Origin: Agathobaculum sp. Marseille-P7918
GTDB lineage: Bacteria > Bacillota > Clostridia > Oscillospirales > Butyricicoccaceae
Assembly (NCBI RefSeq): GCF_900625105.1
Contig: NZ_UYYD01000001.1
Coordinates: forward strand, 372,001-436,000
DNA length: 64,000 nucleotides
Direction: 5' to 3'
Shown one piece after another: positions 16,941-27,444 of the stretch. The position numbers and the translations under genes were made by a program. Each line of letters opens with the position of its first letter. Within the stretch, counting starts at the first letter, position 1. The notes under the pieces are model-generated. The model saw nothing but the letters and a program-made list of their open reading frames with translations, was not told where the DNA came from and did not search any database.

Positions 16941-17846
16941 ATGGATTTATCCTCATTGCTTCCAACGATCTTGGGCTCAGCCACGGTTGCGACCTTTTTG
17001 ACTCCCCTTGCAAAAGCGCTATACGAAAAAATCGGATTGATTATGCTGCCAACCAAAGAAGCCGAGCAATACATGATAGAGCAAATCAAAAACTCCGCAG
17101 ATCCCCTTCCCGTCAAAGCGGTCAAGCTCAAGGAAGTCGCCAAATTATTAAAGGAATGGGAAAACCAATACGATATCTATCAAATTGCGCAACAAGCTCT
17201 GCATACAAACGCTGCACACGATCACGCTGCGGACGTTGATGCGGAATGGCTTTCGCGCTTCATGGACTCCTGCAAACACGTCTCTGCGGAAGATGTCAAA
17301 ATCATCTGGGGAAATTTGCTCGCAGAAGAATGCAAAAACCCCAATACTGTTCCCACGCGTCTCATCTCCATCCTTTCGACTCTCAGCAAGGACCTTGCGC
17401 AAGCCTTTTTTCATGTATGTAATTTCAGTTTGCAGCATGTCGATTTCGACGGAACCAATTTTGCCATCACAAACAAATACACACCTATTATCTATTTCGA
17501 TCATCAAAACGCCTTTTTAGGCTCCACAGTGTTTGACTTTTCCACGCTCGCCGAATTAAATTCGGTTGGTTTGATACAATTCAGCAGCATTGCCGGCTAT
17601 GTCCTGAAAAGCGATACAGGTTCCACCCCCTATCGGCAACACTTTTTATACCATTCTGTACTTTACGAAATTTCTTCAGAAACCGATCAGATCGCCGTCG
17701 GCAACGTATTATTTACCCAATGCGGACAAGCACTTTGCCGAACACTGGCGTTACAGCCTTCCGACAAATTTGCAAACGCCATTCCAACCATATTCGCGGA
17801 TTACGAAGTGAAAAATTTGGGTTCAAATCAAGAAAAAACGTACTGA
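16941..17846 (+). CDS. DUF2806-like protein of unknown function
   Basis: A 301-residue protein. A hydrophobic N-terminal stretch (residues 4-25) could be a membrane anchor. The central block WLSRFMDSCKHVSAEDVKII followed by a WGNLLAEE segment resembles the DUF2806 family. The C-terminal half is a predicted mixed alpha/beta region with no motif I recognise. Codon and base use are visibly more AT-rich than neighbouring genes, and it sits just downstream of tRNA genes, both hints of horizontal acquisition. I chose the ATG at 16941 with AAAGGTGG before it; an in-frame ATG at 16917 is possible. No integrase or attachment repeat is visible. A role in defence or stress is only a guess from position. 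Confidence 0.65.
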   Translation: MDLSSLLPTILGSATVATFLTPLAKALYEKIGLIMLPTKEAEQYMIEQIKNSADPLPVKAVKLKEVAKLLKEWENQYDIYQIAQQALHTNAAHDHAADVDAEWLSRFMDSCKHVSAEDVKIIWGNLLAEECKNPNTVPTRLISILSTLSKDLAQAFFHVCNFSLQHVDFDGTNFAITNKYTPIIYFDHQNAFLGSTVFDFSTLAELNSVGLIQFSSIAGYVLKSDTGSTPYRQHFLYHSVLYEISSETDQIAVGNVLFTQCGQALCRTLALQPSDKFANAIPTIFADYEVKNLGSNQEKTY

Positions 17847-17865
17847 GTTTCATCAGTACGTTTTT
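17834..17865 (+). terminator. Terminator of the DUF2806-like gene
   Basis: ACGTACTGA and TCAGTACGT form a stem within A-run and T-run flanks. The left arm overlaps the last codons of the gene. Confidence 0.88.
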
Positions 17866-17880
17866 CTTCATGGCATCCAC

Positions 17881-17924
17881 AAAAAGGAGCGGCAGCGCCT
17901 GACGGCGCCGCCGCTCCTTTTTTT
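17881..17924. terminator. Terminator of amt-glnB, probably bidirectional
   Basis: GGAGCGGC (17886-17893) pairs with GCCGCTCC (17910-17917), flanked by AAAAA on the left and TTTTTTT on the right. It lies 17 bases past the amt stop on the minus strand. Confidence 0.88.
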
Positions 17925-17940
17925 AGTATTCACAGATGAA

Positions 17941-19671
17941 TTATTCGTCATCCTGCAAAGCGTCGAAGCCTTCCGCACCCGTACGCACCTTGATGACATT
18001 TTCCACGTCGTAAACGAAGATCTTGCCATCGCCAATGTGGCCAGTATACAGAACCTTCTTGACCGTCTCAACCACCGTCTCAACCGGGATCTTGGAGACA
18101 ACAACCTCCATCTTGATCTTCGGCAGCAGGGTTACATCGACTTCTGCACCGCGGTAATACTCCGCTGCGCCCTTCTGTACGCCGCAGCCGATAACATTGG
18201 TCACCGTCATACCGGATACGCCGATTGCACCCAGCGCTTCCTTGAGCACTTCAAACTTGGACTGCTTGGTAACGATAACGATCTTGGTCAGCTTGTGGTC
18301 GCTGCCCTCGGTGGTCACCTTGGTAACCGGAACCGCCTTCTCGACCGCAACCGGGATGGTATCTACCATAGAAGCCGCCTTTTCTGCCGCCTTGGTGCCC
18401 AGCACATTGGGAACCACCGGCATAAAGTCCGCATACGCCGAGGACAGACCATGCTCGGGCTTGTCGAGGCCCATGATCTCTTCCGCTTCGGAAACACGCA
18501 GGCCAATGGTGTGCTTGATGATCTGGAACACGATCGTCATGGTGATTGCAACCCATGCAATGACCGCAACCATGCCGAGGGCCTGAATCGCCAGCGCATG
18601 CACGCCGCCGCCGTAGAACAGGCCAACCGGCGCCACTTCCGTGCTGCCGTAAGCATAATAGCCGAACAGACCAACCATCAGCGTGCCGGTCGCGCCGCAC
18701 AAGCCATGTACGCCAACCGCACCAACCGGGTCGTCTACCTTGATCTTCTGATCGACGAACTCAATACCGAATACTACAACGAAGCCAGCAATGATACCGA
18801 TGATGGCCGCGCCGAAAGGCGTTACCGTATCGCAGCCTGCCGTGATGGCAACCAGACCAGCCAGAGAACCGTTCAGCGTCATGGACACATCCGGCTTCTT
18901 ATAACGAATCCAGGTGATGCACATAACGGTGACCGTCGCCACTGCCGCCGCCATATTGGTGGTGACGAATACACGAGCCGCAACCTCAGCGCCGCTGCCG
19001 GACAGGGCAACCGTAGAGCCGCCGTTGAAACCGAACCAGCAGAACCACAGAATGAATACGCCAAGAGCGCCCAGCGTCAGAGAGTGACCAGGAATAGCGC
19101 GAGCCTTGCCGTCCTTGGTGTACTTACCAATACGAGGACCGAGGATGGCCGCACCAACAAATGCTGCCACACCGCCAACCATATGTACCGCCGTGGAACC
19201 AGCAAAATCATGGAAGCCAAGCTGGCTCAGCCAGCCGCCGCCCCAGATCCAGTGGCCGGAGATCGGATAGATGACGGCCGAAATGACCATGGAGTAAATG
19301 CAGTAAGCGGAGAACTTGGTGCGCTCTGCCATCGAACCGGAAACGATCGTCGCCGCGGTCGCGCAGAACACGGTCTGGAAGATCAGCGTCGTCCAGTTGT
19401 AGCCTTCACCGACTACGCCGTCCGCCAAAAAGTCAAATCCACCAAAAAAGCCATTCATTGTACCGAACATGATGCCAAAGCCGACGAGCCAGAAGATCGG
19501 CGTGCCGAGGCTGAAGTCCATCAGGTTCTTCATAATGATGTTACCTGCGTTTTTCGCCCGGGTAAAGCCGGTTTCGACCATCGCAAAGCCCGCCTGCATA
19601 AAGAAGACGAGCGCCGCGGCGACCAACGTCCAGCCGACGTCCATCGAAGTCGCAAGTGCATTGATATCCAT
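17941..19671 (-). CDS. amt: Ammonium transporter Amt fused to a P-II domain
   Basis: A 576-residue fusion. Residues 1 to about 405 are an Amt channel with 11 membrane segments; one pore histidine is in STAVHMVGG (H163) and the second in GVHGLCGATG. After a linker of about 60 residues, residues 463-576 are a complete P-II domain ending TGHIGDGKIFVYDV. P-II proteins normally act as separate trimers that plug Amt with their T-loop. Here each Amt subunit carries its own. The T-loop reads YYRGAEV: the site equal to E. coli GlnB Tyr51, the uridylylation site, is Val, so control would be by ligand binding rather than uridylylation. It lies downstream of glnN on the same strand. Confidence 0.95.
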   Translation of the reverse strand: MDINALATSMDVGWTLVAAALVFFMQAGFAMVETGFTRAKNAGNIIMKNLMDFSLGTPIFWLVGFGIMFGTMNGFFGGFDFLADGVVGEGYNWTTLIFQTVFCATAATIVSGSMAERTKFSAYCIYSMVISAVIYPISGHWIWGGGWLSQLGFHDFAGSTAVHMVGGVAAFVGAAILGPRIGKYTKDGKARAIPGHSLTLGALGVFILWFCWFGFNGGSTVALSGSGAEVAARVFVTTNMAAAVATVTVMCITWIRYKKPDVSMTLNGSLAGLVAITAGCDTVTPFGAAIIGIIAGFVVVFGIEFVDQKIKVDDPVGAVGVHGLCGATGTLMVGLFGYYAYGSTEVAPVGLFYGGGVHALAIQALGMVAVIAWVAITMTIVFQIIKHTIGLRVSEAEEIMGLDKPEHGLSSAYADFMPVVPNVLGTKAAEKAASMVDTIPVAVEKAVPVTKVTTEGSDHKLTKIVIVTKQSKFEVLKEALGAIGVSGMTVTNVIGCGVQKGAAEYYRGAEVDVTLLPKIKMEVVVSKIPVETVVETVKKVLYTGHIGDGKIFVYDVENVIKVRTGAEGFDALQDDE

Positions 19672-19694
19672 TGATAAAACCCCCTAAAAATTAA

Positions 19695-19747
19695 AATGGC
19701 GTGTATCCCCTGCCGCCCTTTCGGGCTGACAGGAAATACACGCCATT
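19695..19747 (-). terminator. Terminator or attenuator between glnN and amt-glnB
   Basis: A 12-bp perfect outer stem (19695-19706 with 19736-19747) encloses a second stem capped by a GAAA tetraloop. On the minus strand it is followed by TTTTAATTTTT, which abuts the AGGGGG site of amt. It ends glnN transcription, and because it directly precedes amt it may also act as an attenuator. Confidence 0.82.
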
Positions 19748-19808
19748 GTGTACAAAGAGAACGATATACGAAAACTTGTTATCAGCGCAAGCGTATTATG
19801 GCTTACGA

Positions 19809-21896
<2,088 letters not shown>

Positions 21897-21953
21897 GAAT
21901 GGTTCGCTCCTTTATATGTGAATTTGTTACCCAACGAAGAAATAATACAAAAC

Positions 21954-21984
21954 AGGCGCTGCGGGTCGTGTTCCCACAGCGCCT
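21954..21984 (-). promoter_or_regulatory. Terminator-like hairpin in the glnN leader
   Basis: AGGCGCTG and CAGCGCCT (21954-21961, 21977-21984) plus an inner wobble pair and GGG/CCC give a 12-bp stem with a 7-base loop. On the minus strand it is followed by GTTTTGTATTATTT. It lies between the glnN promoter and start codon, so it would terminate most transcripts unless prevented. Confidence 0.65.
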
Positions 21985-22002
21985 TTGCTGTTAACACCTT
22001 GC

Positions 22003-22031
22003 ATTATAGCGACCAAATCGGTCTTTGTCAA
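22003..22031 (-). promoter_or_regulatory. Sigma-A promoter of glnN
   Basis: On the minus strand TTGACA (22026-22031), a 17-base spacer and TATAAT (22003-22008) form a perfect consensus promoter, about 107 bases from the glnN start. Confidence 0.88.
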
Positions 22032-22155
22032 GGTCTGCGGGCACTCTTTTTCACCCCGACGAGCGATTTGATGCAACCTTCTGAAAACTTACCAGAAAAA
22101 TGGCAACGAATCTATGCAAATTGCGAAAACTTGGCGGTACCCCCTGATTTTTCGC

Positions 22156-22185
22156 TTGACGCTGTCCCCCAATACGCTATACAAT
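22156..22185 (+). promoter_or_regulatory. Promoter of the glutamate synthase-glnA operon
   Basis: TTGACG (22156-22161) followed after 16 or 18 bases by TATACA (22178) or TACAAT (22180-22185). Transcription would begin near 22192, only about 8 bases before a very strong terminator. Confidence 0.65.
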
Positions 22186-22199
22186 AGAAAAAGGACAAC

Positions 22200-22258
22200 G
22201 GCGTCCACGATAGCCGGAGATTGTGTTTCGATCTCCGGCTATCGTGGACGCCTTTTTT
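22200..22258 (+). promoter_or_regulatory. Leader terminator (attenuator) with perfect 22-bp stem
   Basis: Arms 22200-22221 and 22231-22252 are perfect reverse complements with a 9-base loop, followed by TTTTTT (22253-22258). This is a complete intrinsic terminator placed between the operon promoter and the first gene, 124 bases before its start. Such a site would block the operon unless read through, which fits control by the ANTAR protein encoded at the operon's end. Confidence 0.8.
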
Positions 22259-22375
22259 ATTTATATTGTATCCTAAAACACCGTCCGGCAGTGTTTTCCG
22301 CGGAAAGCGCACCGACGGCCGGCTTCCCCGCAGCGGGACGCCCTGCAACGCGCATATATAAAAGGAGGAAGCAAC
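22259..22375 (+). other. Remaining leader before the amidotransferase gene
   Basis: This completes the 479-base gap between glnN and the amidotransferase gene. It holds a 7-bp hairpin (AAAACAC at 22275, GTGTTTT at 22291), several GC-rich self-complementary pieces and the AAAAGGAGG ribosome binding site. I could not identify a known riboswitch class or a clear ANTAR double hexaloop. Confidence 0.5.
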
Positions 22376-23473
22376 ATGTTGCAAAAAGAAGGCAAAATCC
22401 GCATCCCTGCCGGCTGCGCGATCTCCGGCATTTTCCATAAGGATGGCACACGGGAGAACGGCACACGCATCATTGACTCCATCCGCACCATGCACGACCG
22501 TTCCAACGGACTGGGCGGCGGCTTTGCCGGCTACGGCATTTACCCCGAATATGCAGACTTCTATGCGTTCCATGTATTCTATGATACGCAGAACGCCAAA
22601 GAGGAATGCGAAAAGGAACTGGAGCGGCACTTTGACATTGTCAACCTTTCCAAAATCCCGACGCGCCGCCATCCCCGCATCACCGACGAGCCGATGATCT
22701 GGCGCTACTTTGTCACCCCGCTGCACACCAAGCTGGCAGCCAGCCAGCTCGATGAGCGCGAGTTCGTCGCCCGCTTCGTCATCCGCATCAACCACACGCT
22801 GGACGGCGCTTACATTTTCTCTTCCGGCAAGAACATGGGCGTATTCAAGGCCAACGGCTTCCCGGAAGACGTTGGCGAATATTACCGTCTGGAAGACTAC
22901 GAAGCGTATTCCTGGACTTGCCACGGCCGTTATCCGACCAATACCCCCGGCTGGTGGGGCGGCGCGCATCCGTTTGCGCTGCTGGACACCACAGTCGTAC
23001 ATAACGGCGAAATCTCTTCCTATGACGCAAACCGCCGCTTCATCGAAATGTTCGGCTATTCGTGCGACCTGCTGACCGACACCGAGGTCATCACCTACAT
23101 CGTCGATTATCTTGGCCGCAAGCTCGGGCTGACACTCGAGGAGATCAGCCATGTGATCGCCGCACCGTTCTGGTCCACGATTGAAAAGCAGGAACCTGCC
23201 GAACGCGAGCGGCTGACGTATCTGCGCAACGCATTCGCCTCTCTGATGGTCACCGGCCCGTTCTCCATTCTGGTTGGCTACGAGGGCGGGCTGATGGCCC
23301 TCAACGACCGCCTCAAACTGCGCAGCATGGTGGTCGGCGAAAAGGACGAAACCGTATATATTGCCTCGGAAGAATGTGCCATCCGCGTGATCGAGCCCGA
23401 ACTTGACAAGATTTGGGCGCCGCGCGGCGGCGAGGCTGTCATTGTGAGCTTAAACGACGGAGGGAAGCAGTAA
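22376..23473 (+). CDS. Glutamate synthase amidotransferase subunit (GltB N-domain)
   Basis: A 365-residue class II glutamine amidotransferase corresponding to the first domain of bacterial GltB but encoded alone. The catalytic cysteine is probably Cys14 in AGCAISGIF, preceded by 13 residues that may or may not be removed. The NTN-hydrolase core includes CHGRYPTNTPGWWGGAHPF and HNGEISSY. It would release ammonia from glutamine for the FMN subunit encoded next, with which it overlaps by one base (TAATG). Modular splitting of this enzyme is known from archaea and clostridia. Confidence 0.9.
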   Translation: MLQKEGKIRIPAGCAISGIFHKDGTRENGTRIIDSIRTMHDRSNGLGGGFAGYGIYPEYADFYAFHVFYDTQNAKEECEKELERHFDIVNLSKIPTRRHPRITDEPMIWRYFVTPLHTKLAASQLDEREFVARFVIRINHTLDGAYIFSSGKNMGVFKANGFPEDVGEYYRLEDYEAYSWTCHGRYPTNTPGWWGGAHPFALLDTTVVHNGEISSYDANRRFIEMFGYSCDLLTDTEVITYIVDYLGRKLGLTLEEISHVIAAPFWSTIEKQEPAERERLTYLRNAFASLMVTGPFSILVGYEGGLMALNDRLKLRSMVVGEKDETVYIASEECAIRVIEPELDKIWAPRGGEAVIVSLNDGGKQ

Positions 23474-24978
23474 TGGCTATTGATTTTCTGTATCCGCAGT
23501 ACGAGGTCGTGCGCAATTACGACCGCTGCATCGCCTGCCGTGCCTGCGAACGGCAGTGCGCCAACGAAGTACATTTTTACGATCCCGAATTTGAAAAGAT
23601 GATGGTGGACGAATCCAAGTGCGTCAACTGCCACCGCTGCGTCTCGCTCTGCCCGACGCGCGCGCTCAAGATCGTCAAGACCGATCATACCTTTAAAGAA
23701 AACGCGAACTGGACGGGCAAGGCCATTTCCGAGGTCTACCGTCAGGCGGGTTCGGGCGGCGTGCTGCTGTCCTCGATGGGCAACCCGGAACCCTACCCGA
23801 TCTACTGGGACAAGATCCTCATCAACGCCTCGCAGGTCACCAACCCCTCGATCGACCCGCTGCGCGAGCCGATGGAGACCAAGACCTTCCTCGGCAAAAA
23901 GCCGGGCAAGATCGAGCGCGATGAAAACGGACGCCTGATCCCCAACATGTCTCCGCAGCTCGAGCTGAACGTGCCGATCATGTTTTCCGCGATGAGCTAC
24001 GGCTCGATCTCCTACAACGCGCACGAATCGCTCGCCCGCGCCGCCTGCGCGCTGGGCACTTACTACAACACCGGTGAGGGCGGCCTGCATCAGGACTTCT
24101 ATCAGTACGGCCCGCACACCATCGTACAGGTTGCGTCCGGCCGCTTCGGCGTACACAAGGACTATCTGGAAGCGGGCGCGGCCATCGAGATCAAGATGGG
24201 TCAGGGCGCAAAGCCCGGCATCGGCGGCCACCTGCCCGGCCACAAGGTCGGTCCGGATATCTCCAAGACCCGTATGATCCCGGAGGGCACGGATGCCATC
24301 TCCCCCGCCCCGCACCACGACATTTACTCGATCGAAGATCTGCGTCAGCTGGTTTACTCTCTGAAAGAAGCAACCGAATACAAGAAGCCTGTTATGGTCA
24401 AGATCGCAGCGGTACATAATGTTGCGGCCATCGCCTCTGGCGTTGCCCGCTCGGGTGCGGACGTCATCTGCATCGACGGCTACCGCGGCGGCACGGGTGC
24501 TGCCCCGACCCGCATCCGTGACAACGTCGGCATCCCGATCGAACTTGCGCTCGCCGCGGTCGATCAGCGCCTGCGCGACGAAGGCATCCGCGATCAGGTT
24601 TCCGTGGTCGTCGGCGGCTCGATCCGCAACTCAGCCGACCTTTTGAAGGCTATCGCTCTCGGCGCGGACGCGTGCTACATCGCCACCGCCGCCCTGCTCG
24701 CGCTCGGCTGCCATCTGTGCCGTTCCTGCCAGACCGGCAAGTGCAACTGGGGCATCGCGACCCAGCGTCCCGAACTGGTCAAGCGCCTCAACCCCGACAT
24801 CGGCTCGCAGCGCCTGATCAATCTGGTCACCGCATGGGATCACGAACTCAAGGAAATGATGGGCGGCATGGGCATCAACTCGATCGAAGCGCTGCGCGGC
24901 AACCGACTGATGCTGCGCGGTCTGGGCCTGACCCAGAAGGAGCTTAACATCCTCGGCATCAAGCACGCGGGCGAATAA
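23473..24978 (+). CDS. Glutamate synthase FMN subunit with N-terminal ferredoxin domain
   Basis: A 501-residue protein. Residues 15-70 carry two 4Fe-4S motifs (CIACRACERQC and CVNCHRCVSLC). The rest is the GltB central FMN domain, with VARSGADVICIDGYRGGTGA, and a 3Fe-4S-type cysteine set in CHLCRSCQTGKC. It would condense ammonia with 2-oxoglutarate using electrons from the Fe-S subunits. The ATG at 23473 overlaps the previous stop. An in-frame start 60 bases upstream would lie inside that gene and lacks a site. Confidence 0.93.
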   Translation: MAIDFLYPQYEVVRNYDRCIACRACERQCANEVHFYDPEFEKMMVDESKCVNCHRCVSLCPTRALKIVKTDHTFKENANWTGKAISEVYRQAGSGGVLLSSMGNPEPYPIYWDKILINASQVTNPSIDPLREPMETKTFLGKKPGKIERDENGRLIPNMSPQLELNVPIMFSAMSYGSISYNAHESLARAACALGTYYNTGEGGLHQDFYQYGPHTIVQVASGRFGVHKDYLEAGAAIEIKMGQGAKPGIGGHLPGHKVGPDISKTRMIPEGTDAISPAPHHDIYSIEDLRQLVYSLKEATEYKKPVMVKIAAVHNVAAIASGVARSGADVICIDGYRGGTGAAPTRIRDNVGIPIELALAAVDQRLRDEGIRDQVSVVVGGSIRNSADLLKAIALGADACYIATAALLALGCHLCRSCQTGKCNWGIATQRPELVKRLNPDIGSQRLINLVTAWDHELKEMMGGMGINSIEALRGNRLMLRGLGLTQKELNILGIKHAGE

Positions 24979-24992
24979 GGAGGAATGTGACG

Positions 24993-25421
24993 ATGAAACG
25001 GGTTTATGTCAACGAAAAATGGTGCCTCGGCTGCCATTTGTGCGAATATTACTGCGCTTTTGCCAATTCCGGCAAGTCCTCGATGGTCAAGGCGCTCAAG
25101 GATCATAAAATTGCACCCCGCATCCATATCGAGGAGCGCAACAACATTTCCTTTGCGGTTTCCTGCCGCCACTGTATCGATCCGCTGTGCGTCAAGGGCT
25201 GCATTTCGGGCGCGCTGACCATTGTGGACGGCGCGGTGCAGATCGACTCGGACAAGTGCGTCGGCTGCTACACCTGCATCCTGTCCTGTCCGTACGGCGC
25301 ACTGTCCACCTCGAATGAGGGTGCGATCCAGAAATGCGAACTGTGCGCCAAGAACGAGTTTGGCCAGCCCATGTGCGTACAGGGCTGCCCGAACAAGGCC
25401 ATTGTGTACGAGGAGAGGTGA
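24993..25421 (+). CDS. 4Fe-4S ferredoxin-type electron transfer subunit
   Basis: A 142-residue polyferredoxin of the HycB/DMSO-reductase iron-sulfur type. Cysteine groups CLGCHLCEYYC, CRHCIDPLCVKGC and CVGCYTCILSC, with further cysteines at the C-terminus, can bind up to four clusters. It lies between the FMN subunit and the NAD(P)H-type oxidoreductase and probably passes electrons between them. I chose the ATG at 24993, 9 bases after AGGAGG; a GTG at 24987 is too close to that site. Confidence 0.85.
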   Translation: MKRVYVNEKWCLGCHLCEYYCAFANSGKSSMVKALKDHKIAPRIHIEERNNISFAVSCRHCIDPLCVKGCISGALTIVDGAVQIDSDKCVGCYTCILSCPYGALSTSNEGAIQKCELCAKNEFGQPMCVQGCPNKAIVYEER

Positions 25422-25426
25422 AACGC

Positions 25427-26665
25427 ATGAATTACGTGATTATTGGCAACGGTACCGCCGCAGTCGGCACGATCGAAGGCATTCGCGCCGTCGATCCCAC
25501 CGGCCCCATCACGGTCATCTCTGACGAGATTTATCCGGTATACGGTCGTCCGCTGATTTCCTATCTGCTGCTCGGCAAAACGACCGAGGACAAAATGCTG
25601 CATTACCGCCCGGCCGACTTTTACGAGAAAAACGGCGTCAAGACCATGCTGGGACGCACGGTCACCAAAATTGACGCCGCAGCAAAGGCCGTGCTTCTTG
25701 AAGGCGGCGAGTCCGTCCCCTACGATAAGCTGTGCGTCTGCACCGGCTCGCGTCCGTTCGTCCCGCCGATGGAGGGATTGGACACCGTGCAGAACAAGAC
25801 CAGCTTCATGACGCTGGATGACGCCAAGCGTCTGGACGCCATGCTCGGCGCGCAGAACGACAAGCGTGTGCTCATCATCGGCGCGGGCCTGATCGGCCTG
25901 AAGTGCGCCGAGGGCATTTATCAGCGCGTGGGCGAACTGACCGTCATCGATCTCGCGCCCCGCATCCTGCCCAACGTACTGACCGAAGTGCCTGCCGCCA
26001 TCATCCAGAAGCACATTGAAAGCAAGGGCGTCAAGTTCATCCTGGGCGACAGCGTCGCCCGCTTTGACGGCAATACCGCCACCCTGCAAAGCGGCGGTAC
26101 GCTCGACTTTGACGTGCTGGTCATCGCGGTCGGCGTGCGGCCCAACACCGAACTGGCTGCGAACGCAGGCTGCGAAGTGAACCGCGGTATCCTGATCGAC
26201 AACCGCTCTGCCACCACAGTGCCGGATATTTACGCCGCGGGCGACTGCACGGTCTCCCACGACATCGCGGCCGACACCGACCGTATCCTCGCCATCCTGC
26301 CCAACGCCTACATGCAGGGCGAGACCGCGGGCCGCAACATGGCAGGCGGCAATATGACCTTCGACAAGTCCATCCCCATGAATGCATCCGGCTTTATGGG
26401 CCTGCATATGATCACCGCCGGTTCTTACGACGGTGAAACCTATCTCGAGCAGGACGAGGATCACTACAAGCTGCTGGTAACGCGCGACAACCATCTGGTC
26501 GGCTTCATCATGATCGGTGACGTGGACCGTGCAGGCATCTACACCTCGCTCATCCGCGAGCGCACCCCGCTTGACACGATCGACTTTGACCTCATCCGCG
26601 AAAAGCCGCAGCTGATGGCATTCTCCCGCGCAGAACGCGCGAAAAAGTTAGGAGGCGCTCACTGA
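25427..26665 (+). CDS. FAD/NAD(P)-dependent oxidoreductase subunit
   Basis: A 412-residue pyridine-nucleotide-disulfide-type flavoprotein, related to nitrite or rubredoxin reductases. The FAD motif is IIGNGTAAVG at the N-terminus, the NAD(P) motif IIGAGLIGLKCAEG in the middle, and the second FAD motif is IYAAGDC. It most likely takes the place of GltD as the electron input of the split glutamate synthase. A GAGAGG site precedes the ATG. The stop overlaps the next start (TGATG). The natural electron donor cannot be read from sequence. Confidence 0.88.
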   Translation: MNYVIIGNGTAAVGTIEGIRAVDPTGPITVISDEIYPVYGRPLISYLLLGKTTEDKMLHYRPADFYEKNGVKTMLGRTVTKIDAAAKAVLLEGGESVPYDKLCVCTGSRPFVPPMEGLDTVQNKTSFMTLDDAKRLDAMLGAQNDKRVLIIGAGLIGLKCAEGIYQRVGELTVIDLAPRILPNVLTEVPAAIIQKHIESKGVKFILGDSVARFDGNTATLQSGGTLDFDVLVIAVGVRPNTELAANAGCEVNRGILIDNRSATTVPDIYAAGDCTVSHDIAADTDRILAILPNAYMQGETAGRNMAGGNMTFDKSIPMNASGFMGLHMITAGSYDGETYLEQDEDHYKLLVTRDNHLVGFIMIGDVDRAGIYTSLIRERTPLDTIDFDLIREKPQLMAFSRAERAKKLGGAH

Positions 26666-27393
26666 TGACCACCGTACAGGCAAACCTCACCTATTATCAG
26701 CAGCTCAACGAGCAGATCCGCGCGATCGACGACAAGGACATCACGGTTGAAAACGTGATCGGCCAGCGTTATATCGGCTGCGGCTCTTCCGACCATACCA
26801 TCACGGTCCACGGCACGCCCGGCAACGGTCTCGGCCAATACCTCAGCGGTTCGACCATCGAAGTGTTCGGCAACGCACAGGAGGCGGTCGGCGACACGAT
26901 GAACAAAGGCGACATCATCATCCACGGCAACGTTGGAGACGCCTGCGGCTATGGTATGCGCGGCGGCAGGATCTTTATTCAAGGCAACTGCGGCTACCGC
27001 GGCGGCATCCATATGAAGGCCTACGAGCAGCACTTCCCCGTCATCGTTATCGGCCGCAGCGCCGGTTCGTTCCTCGGCGAATATCAGGCCGGCGGCCTGA
27101 TCCTCGTGCTGGGACTGGGTCAGAACGGCGCCTATCCCGCAGGGAATTTCTGCGGCACCGGTATGCACGGCGGCAAAATTGTGTTAAGATGTGATCAGGC
27201 ACCGGCGGGCCTGCCGCGGCAGGTACTGGTCAGCCCGGCATCCCAGACCGATCTGGAGCACATTGCACCTTATGTCGAGGACTATTGCCGCTATTTTGGC
27301 GGCGACGCCGCCACCCTGCTCGCGCAGCAGTACTATGTGCTGTCGCCCAACCCCGAAGCCGGTTACCACCAGCTTTATACCTACGAATCCTGA
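26665..27393 (+). CDS. Glutamate synthase GXGXG-domain subunit
   Basis: A 242-residue protein equal to the C-terminal right-handed beta-helix (GXGXG) domain of GltB, shown by the repeated Gly ladder GDIIIHGNVGDACGYGMRGG and later FCGTGMHGGKIVLR. In the fused enzyme this domain is structural and holds the ammonia tunnel. It overlaps the flavoprotein gene by 1 base and is the last of five split subunits. Confidence 0.9.
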   Translation: MTTVQANLTYYQQLNEQIRAIDDKDITVENVIGQRYIGCGSSDHTITVHGTPGNGLGQYLSGSTIEVFGNAQEAVGDTMNKGDIIIHGNVGDACGYGMRGGRIFIQGNCGYRGGIHMKAYEQHFPVIVIGRSAGSFLGEYQAGGLILVLGLGQNGAYPAGNFCGTGMHGGKIVLRCDQAPAGLPRQVLVSPASQTDLEHIAPYVEDYCRYFGGDAATLLAQQYYVLSPNPEAGYHQLYTYES

Positions 27394-27444
27394 TCACGCG
27401 CTGCATCGCGCAGATCTTACTTTTCAGAGAGGAGCGCAGCTCTT

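Noticed and set aside
16069-17940. Integrated element at the tRNA-Leu genes
   Set aside because: No integrase, no duplicated tRNA 3' end flanking the DUF2806-type gene, and the tRNA repeats are whole units, not attachment sites.
22031-22375. ANTAR double-hexaloop target in the gltB leader
   Set aside because: I looked for two adjacent stems with A-n-n-G hexaloops and found none I could defend. The antitermination idea rests on gene content and terminators only.
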